NCBI GenBank assembly: GCA_031261295.1
Contig: JAISKT010000186.1
Location: 1-57,982, forward strand
Reading direction: 5' to 3'
Length of the DNA stretch: 57,982 bases
DNA from: Candidatus Symbiothrix sp.
Lineage (GTDB): Bacteria; Bacteroidota; Bacteroidia; Bacteroidales; Azobacteroidaceae
The notes under the pieces were generated by a model. The model was not told the DNA's origin, made no database searches, and saw only the letters and a list, made by a program, of their open reading frames with translations. Made by a program: the position numbers and the translations under genes. This document shows positions 24,745 to 32,614 of this stretch, one piece after another; position 1 is the stretch's first letter; the number at the start of each line of letters is the position of its first letter.

Positions 24745-25311
24745 ATGATACAGAAAATTAAACTCACAGAACTTGAAGCAAATCAAGGACAAATAGAGGG
24801 ATTACCTGTTAATCCAAGGCAGATACATCAATCCAAATTTGAAAAACTGAAAAAGTCATTGCAGGAAGACCCTGAAATGCTTGAACTGCGTGAAATACTT
24901 GTCTTCCAATACGGTAAAAAATATATTGTCATTGGCGGAAATATGCGCTATCGTGCAGCTATTGAGTTAGGAATAAAAGAGTTGCCTTGTAAAATAATAC
25001 CACCTGAAACATCTGTACAAAAACTAAAAGCGTACACGATTAAAGATAACGCTTCTTTCGGAGATTGGTCGTATGATGATTTGGCGAACGAATGGGATTC
25101 TAAAGAACTGGAAGATTGGGGAGTTGACGTGTGGAAAGATGATGATAAATGGTCGGATGATGATTTTTTTAATGAAGAAGATACAATTCCTTTACAAAAT
25201 GATAAAAACGAAAAAATATCGCTAATCGTTAAAAGTACAGATGAGAATATGATTATTTCGCTTTTTTCAGAACTAAATGGACGAGGTTTTGAGTGTGAAA
25301 TCAAAAAGTAA
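24745..25311 (+). CDS. ParB/sulfiredoxin-like nuclease-domain protein
   Basis: 188 aa. ParB-type core with NPRQIHQSKFEKLKKSLQ and the nucleotide-binding-like motif GGNMRYRAAIELG. The following segment YTIKDNASFGDWSYDDLANE is closely matched by the N-terminal half of the ParB-methylase fusion at 32828 (IIKDNVGFGEWDYDLLANDW), so the two are paralogues. Here the methylase half is absent and the C-terminus ends in about 40 unrelated residues. It stands alone on the plus strand with its own promoter. It may regulate or guide DNA modification, or compete with the fusion for its partner. Confidence 0.85.
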   Translation: MIQKIKLTELEANQGQIEGLPVNPRQIHQSKFEKLKKSLQEDPEMLELREILVFQYGKKYIVIGGNMRYRAAIELGIKELPCKIIPPETSVQKLKAYTIKDNASFGDWSYDDLANEWDSKELEDWGVDVWKDDDKWSDDDFFNEEDTIPLQNDKNEKISLIVKSTDENMIISLFSELNGRGFECEIKK

Positions 25312-25322
25312 TCTGTTCAATT

Positions 25323-25342
25323 AATATTTAACAATATTTAAC
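25323..25342. repeat. Tandem 10-bp AT-rich repeat
   Basis: AATATTTAAC occurs twice in direct succession. It opens an AT-rich stretch (25312-25460) without genes that also holds a 12-bp inverted repeat GTTTATTCTATT/AATAGAATAAAC (about 25347 and 25425). A protein-binding or origin role is possible; nothing decides it. Confidence 0.4.
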
Positions 25343-25461
25343 CTGTTTATTCTATTGTAGTTTATTGAACTTAGATAAATAGTAAATAGGAATAATTTTA
25401 AAAACTAAAACACAACAAAGATAAATAGAATAAACATTGTTAATTTGTTTATTTTCACTGA

Positions 25462-25493
25462 TTTGCATATTAGAATTAAGCGTTTTATATTTG
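25462..25493 (+). promoter_or_regulatory. Bacteroides-type promoter
   Basis: TTTG at 25462-25465 and TATATTTG at 25486-25493 are separated by 20 nt, a full match to the -33/-7 consensus. Transcription should start near 25500 and enter the structured RNA candidate just downstream. Confidence 0.75.
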
Positions 25494-25499
25494 CAAAAC

Positions 25500-25610
25500 G
25501 AAACAAATAACAACTACATTGCAGCAGTTTAAAAAGATATAAGGAAAGTCGTTAATTGGCGGGTATGCTGCAATTTTAGTACCCAAAAATTGACGGCTTT
25601 TTCTTTTGTA
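25500..25610 (+). ncRNA. Pseudoknotted small RNA candidate with terminator
   Basis: Helix 2 pairs 25545-25557 with 25588-25600 (13 bp, two G-U). Inside it, 25561-25565 pairs with 25580-25584 (GGGTA/TACCC). The enclosed loop segment TGCTGCAAT (25566-25574) is complementary to ATTGCAGCA upstream (25518-25526), giving a pseudoknot. A T-rich tract (TTCTTTT) follows at once. With the promoter above, this makes a discrete transcript of about 110 nt. The same order of segments recurs at 26003-26146. Confidence 0.65.
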
Positions 25611-25746
25611 TAAATTAAACTTTATTCTATTCTCTATTTGTCTGAAATCACGTTTTGGGAATAGTCTTAGCGGTTAAAAAAGGTAGCCAGAAAGCCGCAA
25701 GGGGGAAGTTGAAATAATCGGCTCCTGTTGGCGAATAAACACACAT

Positions 25747-25872
25747 ATGAGCTATGACACGTTTATTCAAACACTGATTAAAGAAAAAGCGATGACCCGA
25801 CGAGCTAAAGCATGTCAAAGTCAAAACACTTTTTACACTCTTCTAAAACAGCGATGTTTTGGGGTAGGGTAG
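25747..25872 (+). CDS. Possible small protein (41 aa)
   Basis: ATG at 25747, TAG at 25870. The product MSYDTFIQTLIKEKAMTRR and following residues is basic, helical at first and ends QRCFGVG. The second half overlaps a long inverted repeat, which limits what it can encode. The frame could be chance; it is listed because the 620-nt gap around it has no other open frame and the small RNA precedes it. Confidence 0.3.
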   Translation: MSYDTFIQTLIKEKAMTRRAKACQSQNTFYTLLKQRCFGVG

Positions 25873-25885
25873 AAGTGTTTTGACT
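25819..25885. repeat. Long nested inverted repeat
   Basis: AGTCAAAACACTT (25819-25831) pairs with AAGTGTTTTGACT (25873-25885), 13 bp perfect. Within lies a second hairpin AAAACA-GCGA-TGTTTT (25845-25860). There is no T-tract on either side, so it is unlikely to be a simple terminator. Confidence 0.6.
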
Positions 25886-25961
25886 CAAACCCTCTAAACA
25901 CAGCATATCAATTACTAAATAACTATAGAGATAAGTGTCAAAAAATGAAAAAAAGATTTTT

Positions 25962-25992
25962 TTTGATATGAAAAATAAAAATACTAAATTTG
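25962..25992 (+). promoter_or_regulatory. Bacteroides-type promoter
   Basis: TTTG at 25962-25965 and TAAATTTG at 25985-25992 with 19 nt between them. Transcription should begin near 26000, leaving a leader of about 180 nt before the ATG at 26181. Confidence 0.75.
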
Positions 25993-26002
25993 CAGCGTTC
26001 AA

Positions 26003-26195
26003 CGCCAAAGAACAACATTTTGATTTTAGAATGTGTGGTATTTTTATTGCCATAAATTCAGCTATTATAGGCTATCAACCCCTTGTGGATTGCTGCACTT
26101 CTAAAGTCGGTGATTGTTCTTTGGCGAGAATAGGGGAAGATAGCCTTTCCCATTTTAAATACTTAATTTTTCGTTCACAAATGCCAAAGAACAAC
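26003..26195 (+). promoter_or_regulatory. Leader RNA with alternative pairing at the start codon
   Basis: TTGTTCTTTGGCG (26114-26126) is perfectly complementary to 26003-26015 (13 bp). Twelve of those nucleotides, GCCAAAGAACAA, occur again at 26183-26194, overlapping the start codon at 26181. So the central segment can pair either upstream or with the translation start. A separate helix, 26069-26076 with 26139-26146 and 26079-26083 with 26132-26136, encloses the central segment, giving the same pseudoknot order as the RNA at 25.5 kb. It could switch translation on and off; the signal sensed is unknown. Confidence 0.6.
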
Positions 26196-26495
26196 GAAAT
26201 TGCAAGTAAGGCGAACAATAGTAACCGTACAAGCACGTCCACCGGAACGAAATCCGTAGAACTATCTAAAATATTCCGTCCGGAATATCTTGAGTTTACA
26301 AATCAGTTAGCAATAATCGGAAAATGGTTTGTTGATAAACAAGATAGTGAAACAGACGACTATCTGCAAGAGAGGTATGCAAATATTGAAAATCATCTTT
26401 CCCAAGTTGCCTATGAAATAGGATTACTTGTATCTTCCGATTTTAAGGAAAATGTTTACTATAATCTAAATTTTAAGGAAAATGGAGACGAATAA
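26181..26495 (+). CDS. Small phage regulatory-region protein, unknown
   Basis: 104 aa from the ATG at 26181. The frame stays open to 25935, but that part lies upstream of and inside the promoter and leader, so the longer start is rejected. A Ser/Thr/Asn-rich N-terminus is followed by a helical body (EYLEFTNQLAIIGKWFVDKQ). It overlaps the start of the BRO-type gene by 14 nt, so the two form one operon. No family recognised. Confidence 0.65.
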   Translation: MPKNNEIASKANNSNRTSTSTGTKSVELSKIFRPEYLEFTNQLAIIGKWFVDKQDSETDDYLQERYANIENHLSQVAYEIGLLVSSDFKENVYYNLNFKENGDE

Positions 26496-27288
26496 AAATG
26501 AATTAAAGAAGGTTTTTACCTTCATTCCAAGTAATCATCCCATTCGGATTGAAGTAATTAACAATGAGCCGTGGTTTGTCGCAAAAGATGTTTGCGATGC
26601 TTTGAGCATTAGCAACAATCGTGATGCTGTTGACAGACTTGATAGCGATGAAAAGCTAATGTCGGCAGTACCGACGTTAGGTGTAAATCGCGGATTATGG
26701 CTTGTCAATGAGAGTGGTTTGTACAATCTTATTTTTCAATCTCGCAAGCCTGAAGCTCGCGCTTTCCGCAAATGGGTAACATCCGAAATATTACCTGCTA
26801 TACGAAAGTACGGCGTATATGCAACAGATAAAGTATTAAGTAATCCTGAAACTTTATTGGAAGCTCTACAAGCCCTAAATTGCGAACGGAAAAAGTCCAA
26901 TGATTTGAACGTCATCATCAAGGGGTTGAAAACGCAAAACAAAATGCTTAACAGTTCTAATTCTACAATGATAGCTAAGATTGAAAAACAAAGAAAGCTA
27001 TTGGAAAATAAAGAAATAAACAGTAATGCCAAGATTGCTGAACGTTTCTTTATGGTAGTAGATATGTTGGTTGCCGTGAAAACTATCCGGGGAAAACAGA
27101 CTTTTACAACAAAGTACCAAATCAATAATCGTAATTTCGGTCGGTCAAGGGAATTTCCGGAAAGTAAAATATTTCAACCTGTTTGGATTTCCTATCTGAT
27201 GGAAGACTATGGAATTTCAGGCGAATGGATAATGACTGGAAAAGGACGGATGTTCGAAAAAGATGTTAAGGTTTGTATTACTAATTAA
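26482..27288 (+). CDS. BRO-N antirepressor with repressor-like C-terminal domain
   Basis: 268 aa. Residues about 12-115 form a BRO-N domain (PWFVAKDVCDALSISNNRDAV, then GLYNLIFQSRKPEARAFRKW), the DNA-binding part of phage Ant-type antirepressors. A coiled-coil linker follows. Residues about 195-262 (RGKQTFTTKYQINNRNFG, then WISYLMEDYGISGEWIMTGKG) match the whole of the 98-aa protein at 54233. That ending is also the usual close of XRE-type repressor domains. The protein probably relieves repression at the lysogeny switch, perhaps through this shared domain. A strong terminator follows. Confidence 0.85.
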   Translation: METNKNELKKVFTFIPSNHPIRIEVINNEPWFVAKDVCDALSISNNRDAVDRLDSDEKLMSAVPTLGVNRGLWLVNESGLYNLIFQSRKPEARAFRKWVTSEILPAIRKYGVYATDKVLSNPETLLEALQALNCERKKSNDLNVIIKGLKTQNKMLNSSNSTMIAKIEKQRKLLENKEINSNAKIAERFFMVVDMLVAVKTIRGKQTFTTKYQINNRNFGRSREFPESKIFQPVWISYLMEDYGISGEWIMTGKGRMFEKDVKVCITN

Positions 27289-27307
27289 CGTATTGATTCA
27301 CAAAGGA

Positions 27308-27349
27308 AGCAAAAAATCACTTATGAAACAAGTGATTTTTTGCTTTTTT
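27308..27349 (+). terminator. Rho-independent terminator after the antirepressor gene
   Basis: 15-bp arms at 27308-27322 and 27330-27344 (AGCAAAAAATCACTT and its complement) around a 7-nt loop, followed by TTTTT. It closes the plus-strand operon begun near 26000. Confidence 0.85.
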
Positions 27350-27381
27350 AATACTTCTGTTGATGAAAAAATAGTGATTTC

Positions 27382-27412
27382 TTTGTATAATAAAAAATAA
27401 ACGTTATATTTG
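27382..27412 (+). promoter_or_regulatory. Bacteroides-type promoter
   Basis: TTTG at 27382-27385 and TATATTTG at 27405-27412, separated by 19 nt. It faces a 75-nt stretch that ends in a terminator and carries no gene. Confidence 0.75.
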
Positions 27413-27418
27413 CAGTGT

Positions 27419-27490
27419 AATAAGGTGAGTCTCCGGGTTTATCCCGCAGTCGCATCACATGTTGAGCCGGAGGAATCCGGCTCTCCTATT
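27419..27490 (+). ncRNA. Small RNA candidate with terminator
   Basis: The transcript predicted from the promoter above would end at the hairpin GAGCCGGA-GGAA-TCCGGCTC (27464-27483) and T-rich run (ATTTTTTATT). CTCCGG upstream (about 27429) can also pair with CCGGAG in the 5' arm of the terminator, an antiterminator-like alternative. No open frame fits. It converges on the minus-strand head gene that ends at 27493, so the hairpin may terminate both. Confidence 0.6.
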
Positions 27491-27492
27491 TT

Positions 27493-29070
27493 TTATTGTT
27501 TATATATTCTGCCTTTCTCATTAGAGAAATAATAATATATAGGAATTCCCTCTTTTCTGAGTTTAAGCAGTTCAAGATGAATCTCCCTTGTTTCTTTTTC
27601 AAATTCAAACAATACAATTTTTGCTCCTTGTTTCCGGGTAGCTTTTTTTGCTTCCTTTACAATATTATTGTGTCCTGATACCCTTTTCAAGTCTGCTAAA
27701 ACACCGTTTATTGTTGCATCAGGTGAGGGAATACGCGGAATTTCTTCTAATAATTCTATCTTATGACCATTATTTGCAAATACAATGGACATCTCAATTT
27801 CTTTGTCATATTTTGCCTTTTCATTTTTGCTTAGCTTGGAGTGCTCTATTCGTTTCTTGTTGGATACAACATATCCACCGCTAAACTTATCAAAGTGTAT
27901 TTTCGTCCAATCATCTGTATTGTACGAGTTATACTTCACTTTTGCCTCTTTTAGAAATTCAGCTCTACCCACTTGATTTATTTTGTTTACAGAAATTCCG
28001 GCAAAGTTAGCATTATCTTTCAAAAAATACGACAGAGTCCCCATATTATTTGCTTTCTCTATTCTGTCCGCATTCTCTTTTATCCACTTTTTGAAGTTCT
28101 CAGGCACATCATTGACGGAATTTTCACTATCAACGGACGGCTCCTCTCCGTTCATTATTCGCTCGTTGTCGGCTTCCATTTCCTCCTCTGTTTTCAGAAT
28201 TGATATGGCGTGGCACCGGCAGGCAGGATGCCAACCGGTAAACTTGAAATCCTTTGGATATTTGCCTTTCAATTCATCACATATATCGGAAAATGCCACA
28301 CCGTTTAGTGTGTGGTTATTGGATAGGCGCACTTCAATCCCGACAACGAAATCCATTTGTTGCCAACGGGTATAATCGGAGGTTCTGTAAGCCATATTGG
28401 TTTCTGTCCTTGCGAGGCGCATAGCATTTTTATAGCTGCTCCGGTAAACACCTTGGCCGGGATGGTAGTCTTTTGCATTTTTCGATAATTGTAATTCTCC
28501 ATGTTCGTCCCGGACACGGCGGAACAGTTTATTTGGTTCTTTGAGGTATTGTTTCAAGTCCCGCGCCATTTCGTCCGCCGGTAAACCGTTTCTCAACCCC
28601 AAATCCAATCCCATTTCCATCTCAGATTTGAATTGGTCTGTATAGTTCCACACCCTGTCGGAAAGGTTTAATCCGGCTGTTTTGCGTGTTTCAAACGCCT
28701 CACGTGCTTTGTCGTTACTGCTGTAATACTTTCGTTCCTGTGCCTTTGTTAATCTGTTTTTATTATCCCCAAATACGAGGTCGCAAAGCACATTGTTTTT
28801 ATTGTTAGCCAAAGTCCACTCAGAACGTACACCGTTCACAATAACCGTTTGCACATCCTTTGTCAGCCCTTTTATCAACTTATCAATGCGAGCCTTTGTG
28901 TTTGGGTAATCAGAGAAAGAAAACGGTTTGTCGGGGTTGAAATCGGTTATAGTCATACCGATAGCAGCAGCTTCTTTGACCGCTGATTCATATATTTGCG
29001 TTATCTGTTTATCTGTTAATCCAAGATTACGCAAATGCTGTTTATCCCAATTGTTTATTTTCTTCGCCAT
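27493..29070 (-). CDS. Phage head morphogenesis protein (Mu F/SPP1 gp7-like) with toxin-like nuclease C-terminus
   Basis: 525 aa. The N-terminal 300 residues belong to the Mu F-like minor head family: a helical region, then ARTETNMAYRTSDYTRWQQM and the cysteine/histidine motif GWHPACRCHA near residue 283. Such proteins sit inside the procapsid next to the portal. The last about 110 residues (DATINGVLADLKRVSG, then KKATRKQGAKIVLFEFE) resemble the CdiA C-terminal tRNase-type toxin domain of contact-dependent inhibition systems, with the acid/lysine core of a PD-(D/E)XK-like fold. The domain may be injected with DNA. It follows the portal gene by 12 nt. No immunity gene stands beside it. Confidence 0.85.
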   Translation of the reverse strand: MAKKINNWDKQHLRNLGLTDKQITQIYESAVKEAAAIGMTITDFNPDKPFSFSDYPNTKARIDKLIKGLTKDVQTVIVNGVRSEWTLANNKNNVLCDLVFGDNKNRLTKAQERKYYSSNDKAREAFETRKTAGLNLSDRVWNYTDQFKSEMEMGLDLGLRNGLPADEMARDLKQYLKEPNKLFRRVRDEHGELQLSKNAKDYHPGQGVYRSSYKNAMRLARTETNMAYRTSDYTRWQQMDFVVGIEVRLSNNHTLNGVAFSDICDELKGKYPKDFKFTGWHPACRCHAISILKTEEEMEADNERIMNGEEPSVDSENSVNDVPENFKKWIKENADRIEKANNMGTLSYFLKDNANFAGISVNKINQVGRAEFLKEAKVKYNSYNTDDWTKIHFDKFSGGYVVSNKKRIEHSKLSKNEKAKYDKEIEMSIVFANNGHKIELLEEIPRIPSPDATINGVLADLKRVSGHNNIVKEAKKATRKQGAKIVLFEFEKETREIHLELLKLRKEGIPIYYYFSNEKGRIYKQ

Positions 29071-29082
29071 AGTCTTTTATTA

Positions 29083-30459
29083 TCAAATAGCTCCCTCCAT
29101 TACATCGGACATTTCTTCCTGTTTTATTTGGGCTATTTCAGCCTCTACATCTTCGGCATATCCGAGATTAGAAATGGCTGTTTTTTGGCTCATTACAGCC
29201 TTTCCGCCGGTTGCGCTGCTGTAATTGCTTATCTGTTCTTTTTCATCCCGGATTTGGAAAGGAGTAATTACCGTTTCAACAATGAGACTATCAATAGCAG
29301 CTGCCATTTTCGGGTACATTTTCTTCATAAATGCCCTGACAACATTTATTTCACGGTCGAAAAATTCCAACCATATTCCGCTTTCGTCCGTTACTTTCAG
29401 TTGGGCATCAATAAACATCATTTTGCGGGCTTCACCGGACATTGGCGTTGATTTCATGTTATCCATAGACATATCGGGGAGTTGAAGCTCTGTGAAGAAA
29501 TCGCGTTTGATTTCGTCAACATGGAACTTGATACTGTCTATCGCTTGCTCCCAAGTGGCATAACCTGCTTTGTCGTTCTGTCCGTACTGTAAAACGTTAC
29601 GTCCCTCATTATCCGATTTACTTTCCGCTCCAAATTTTACTTTGTTGTCAGAATATACAACCCAATTCGGGCGAGCGTTTTTGCGTATGTAGTTACCGTT
29701 TCGGCTTAAAGTCCATTCAGCCTCGTAAACGTTATCCGATTGGTCTTCCCAAATGGGTTCGGAGCGGCGTATGTAAATTCCATTAATCTTTTGCAAGTCG
29801 AAATTTTCCCTTAATTCCTCCTCAATTTTTCCTCCGTCTGTACGCCAACGGATATGCTCGTCCGCTGTGTAGGTTTCAAAGTAAGTGATTGTTTTACCGT
29901 CCTCAAGGCGAGTGTACTCAATAGACAAGGCAATCAAATCATCATATTCATCAAACAGCGGGTACAGATTATCTCCATTCATTGGGGAATAGTTTTTGCA
30001 ACGAAGTTTTAGATTGCTTTTTTGCCCTGCGTATTCCGTATCTGCCTCTTGGCTGTACCATATTGTCGTGTTTTCGCAGGAAGCAAAAAGATATTTCCCT
30101 CGTTCCATGTTTACACTATCAATACGGTTTTTGACGAATATGGCTTCCATTATCTTTGCCGCCAATTTTTCATTTTCGTTTTGCGGCTTGTACACACGTT
30201 TAACAGGTATGCCGAAAATCAGTCCTTTCATGCGGTTGACAGCAAGTTTTTGTAATCCGAGTGTCCGCTTCGTTACTTTTTCAATACCCTTTTTCGTTAC
30301 TTTATCCGTGTATAACTTATCTGTCATTACCGGATGCAGTTTCGGGTCGTACTCTTTTTTTAGTTTCTCCCACGCGGGGACAACAACGCTTTTGCGCTTG
30401 AGGTCAGAAATAATGCCTTTAGCATCCCTGTCTGTTCTTGTAATTTCTTTTATATCCAT
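29083..30459 (-). CDS. Portal protein
   Basis: 458 aa, size and order typical of SPP1 gp6-type portals (12-mer ring at the unique vertex through which DNA is packaged). Recognisable segments include YDPKLHPVMTDKLYTDKVTK near the start and the region CKNYSPMNGDNLYPLFDEYDD before the stem. The C-terminal third is helical (the crown). Located between the large terminase (12 nt) and the minor head gene (12 nt). Confidence 0.88.
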   Translation of the reverse strand: MDIKEITRTDRDAKGIISDLKRKSVVVPAWEKLKKEYDPKLHPVMTDKLYTDKVTKKGIEKVTKRTLGLQKLAVNRMKGLIFGIPVKRVYKPQNENEKLAAKIMEAIFVKNRIDSVNMERGKYLFASCENTTIWYSQEADTEYAGQKSNLKLRCKNYSPMNGDNLYPLFDEYDDLIALSIEYTRLEDGKTITYFETYTADEHIRWRTDGGKIEEELRENFDLQKINGIYIRRSEPIWEDQSDNVYEAEWTLSRNGNYIRKNARPNWVVYSDNKVKFGAESKSDNEGRNVLQYGQNDKAGYATWEQAIDSIKFHVDEIKRDFFTELQLPDMSMDNMKSTPMSGEARKMMFIDAQLKVTDESGIWLEFFDREINVVRAFMKKMYPKMAAAIDSLIVETVITPFQIRDEKEQISNYSSATGGKAVMSQKTAISNLGYAEDVEAEIAQIKQEEMSDVMEGAI

Positions 30460-30471
30460 ATCGTTTGAAAT

Positions 30472-32070
30472 TTAGTATAGTACATCTTCAAAATCTTCAT
30501 CGTATTCTGTGTTATAAACTTGCCCAACAGTCTTAATCGCTTTCGGATGAAATGTGTTGGCCAAGGCATCAAATTCGTCCGGCGAGTGTCCCAAGCGGTT
30601 TTTAATGTCCTCTTTCGGTTCGATGATAATTCGACCGTTGCTAAGGAAACTCCACTTTATTTCAGTTGATTCCTCAAAGAGAGAGCCGCCCGGCGGCAAC
30701 ATCGCATTCATTCCGCTATCAGGGTTAAGCCAATCCCGGACACACCAAAACAGATAAGCTCGCATATTGGCGAAAGTGTATTGCCCCGTGATGTCTGTAA
30801 GGTCGTTTCCGCTGTTATCCTTTGCGCCCTCGCTGTATTTGCAACTTACAATAGTATCTTCGTCTAATTTTCCGTTGCTTTGTTCACAGACTTCTACTAC
30901 TCGCGAATAAACACCGGCACCCTCTCCGATAGTATCAATGGAAGCGGCGCAACCAGAGTGTATCGTAATATCATTCGTTATCTGCCCTGCCACTTTCATG
31001 TGGTTGGCTTTTCCGCCTGAATTGCTTTTGTTGAATTTCTCAACGTAATTATTAAACCGGTAACAGAAAACGGTACAGTCGCGCCCCATACCCGCCACGT
31101 CAACACCTATAATTGCATTGTTATGGCTTGTTAGTTTGTACTCACTCCAACGTTCCTGCGCAAGCTCTATCCATTTCGGAGGTATCAAAATATCCTCGTC
31201 AATCTTCGGAAATTCTCCCAACACCTTTTTACGGAAAAGGTCGGACGGTCGATACCAAATTCCGTCAAATTGGAAGTCGTTTTCGCTTTCCTTTATGTCA
31301 TCCTCTGTTATCGCTTCACACCAATTTTCAACCTTATCAAGAACCCATTCATAATCAACCTGTCCGGGAAAGATAATTTTGCGTTCCATCACATTGGGAG
31401 CTGTAAGGCTGTTTAGACAGAATTTTTTCCATCGGGCTGTTTTTTGGCTCCGTGCCGCATATCCTACACTTGTGTTTGGGTTGAATACAAGCAAAAGCCG
31501 TGAATTGCCTTGCAAGTTTCCCTCTATAGCTGTGTAGGTATCATCCATTATACCTGTCGCCTCTGTAACGACAAACATTGTATTAACAGCGTGAAATCCC
31601 GACCACGCCTCATGATTGTTTTCGTCCGCCTTGAAACCGGTTAAGAACCATTCTTCGTAATCCGTCCGGATGTCGTATGTGTTCAACCGTCCGGGAAGTG
31701 TAAAACCTCGCCTTTTTGCCCTGTTATACAAGCGTGAAATTTCCGGCATCATAATATTCTTGACTTGCCTGTCTGTCGGGGCGGTTAGGGCTACTTTCGT
31801 GTTTTCCGCGAGTTCCCGGTGTTTGTTCCAACGCGGAGTGAGATAGAGAAATGAGACAGCGACACAGGCGGCGACAAAATCCTTCCCCCTTGCTGTGCCG
31901 CTTCGGACTGATACCAACTTGTTGTGTTGAACAGCGGTAACGATTGCTTGTTGCTCTTTATCAAGTGTAACGCCCAAAGCCTCGCGGATAAATTTATTCC
32001 AATCGTTTCGCCAAGCCTCAAACAGTACGGCTGCATTCCTGTGTAATATATCATCCTCATTCCGCTTCAT
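30472..32070 (-). CDS. terL: Terminase large subunit
   Basis: 532 aa. The ATPase domain has a Walker A-like SVRSGTARGKDFVAA (residues about 53-67) and a Walker B with catalytic glutamate in MFVVTEATGI. The C-terminal nuclease domain carries an RNase H-like acid set: IIGVDVAGMGRDCTVFCYR and, later, SIDTIGEGAGV. It drives DNA into the procapsid and cuts concatemers. It overlaps the small subunit gene by 14 nt. The Walker A has no double Lys/Gly pattern of a typical P-loop, but this variant is frequent in TerL. Confidence 0.92.
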   Translation of the reverse strand: MKRNEDDILHRNAAVLFEAWRNDWNKFIREALGVTLDKEQQAIVTAVQHNKLVSVRSGTARGKDFVAACVAVSFLYLTPRWNKHRELAENTKVALTAPTDRQVKNIMMPEISRLYNRAKRRGFTLPGRLNTYDIRTDYEEWFLTGFKADENNHEAWSGFHAVNTMFVVTEATGIMDDTYTAIEGNLQGNSRLLLVFNPNTSVGYAARSQKTARWKKFCLNSLTAPNVMERKIIFPGQVDYEWVLDKVENWCEAITEDDIKESENDFQFDGIWYRPSDLFRKKVLGEFPKIDEDILIPPKWIELAQERWSEYKLTSHNNAIIGVDVAGMGRDCTVFCYRFNNYVEKFNKSNSGGKANHMKVAGQITNDITIHSGCAASIDTIGEGAGVYSRVVEVCEQSNGKLDEDTIVSCKYSEGAKDNSGNDLTDITGQYTFANMRAYLFWCVRDWLNPDSGMNAMLPPGGSLFEESTEIKWSFLSNGRIIIEPKEDIKNRLGHSPDEFDALANTFHPKAIKTVGQVYNTEYDEDFEDVLY

Positions 32071-32614
32071 CCATAATTCCTGTTTTCATCAATAGGCTTG
32101 CAAACGATAGGTCGCCCTGAATCTTTTCCGGAGCGTACAGACCAAGCAGCTTCCGGCGCTCAACCAACTGTGCCCTGATTTCAGAAATAAAAGACACATC
32201 GCCCAAACGAATGACTTCCGTTTTTGTCTTTTCTGTTTGGAATGTCTTTATTTCCGTCTTGTTTTCCTTTTTATCAACCAATACGGGGCTTCCTTTCTTC
32301 TTTTCCGATGTCTTTTCGTAGTCCTGTTTGGATTTTTCCCATTGTTCCCACAATTCTCGAACAGTATCATCAATGCGCTCTAATTCAAGTTGAATGGCGT
32401 GGTCTGTGTTTTCAAGCCTGTTTTCGCGCCATTCGTCAAGCAAAGAATGAATATCTTTGTGAACGGTGTGAGTTGAGTAACTTTCAAGGTTTAAGCGCTT
32501 CATTACTTCCGATTGTATCTTCCGTATGCTATATCCTCGCTTATAAAGTTCCGCTACTATTTCAAGCCTTGAGAGTTTTACTTGTCTGCGTTGTCTGTAT
32601 TGTTGCTCGCTCAT
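32057..32614 (-). CDS. terS: Terminase small subunit
   Basis: 185 aa. A helix-turn-helix lies at residues about 15-50 (LSRLEIVAELYKRGYSIRKI), followed by a long charged coiled coil and a basic linker. This is the usual shape of the ring-forming subunit that recognises the packaging site. Its stop overlaps the large subunit start by 14 nt, and its start overlaps the AdoMetDC-like gene by 4 nt. Confidence 0.8.
   Translation of the reverse strand: MSEQQYRQRRQVKLSRLEIVAELYKRGYSIRKIQSEVMKRLNLESYSTHTVHKDIHSLLDEWRENRLENTDHAIQLELERIDDTVRELWEQWEKSKQDYEKTSEKKKGSPVLVDKKENKTEIKTFQTEKTKTEVIRLGDVSFISEIRAQLVERRKLLGLYAPEKIQGDLSFASLLMKTGIMDEAE

Noticed and set aside
25935-26180. Longer N-terminus for the 104-aa protein
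   Set aside because: The extra 82 codons cross the promoter (25962-25992) and the paired leader segments; the ATG at 26181 fits the transcript.
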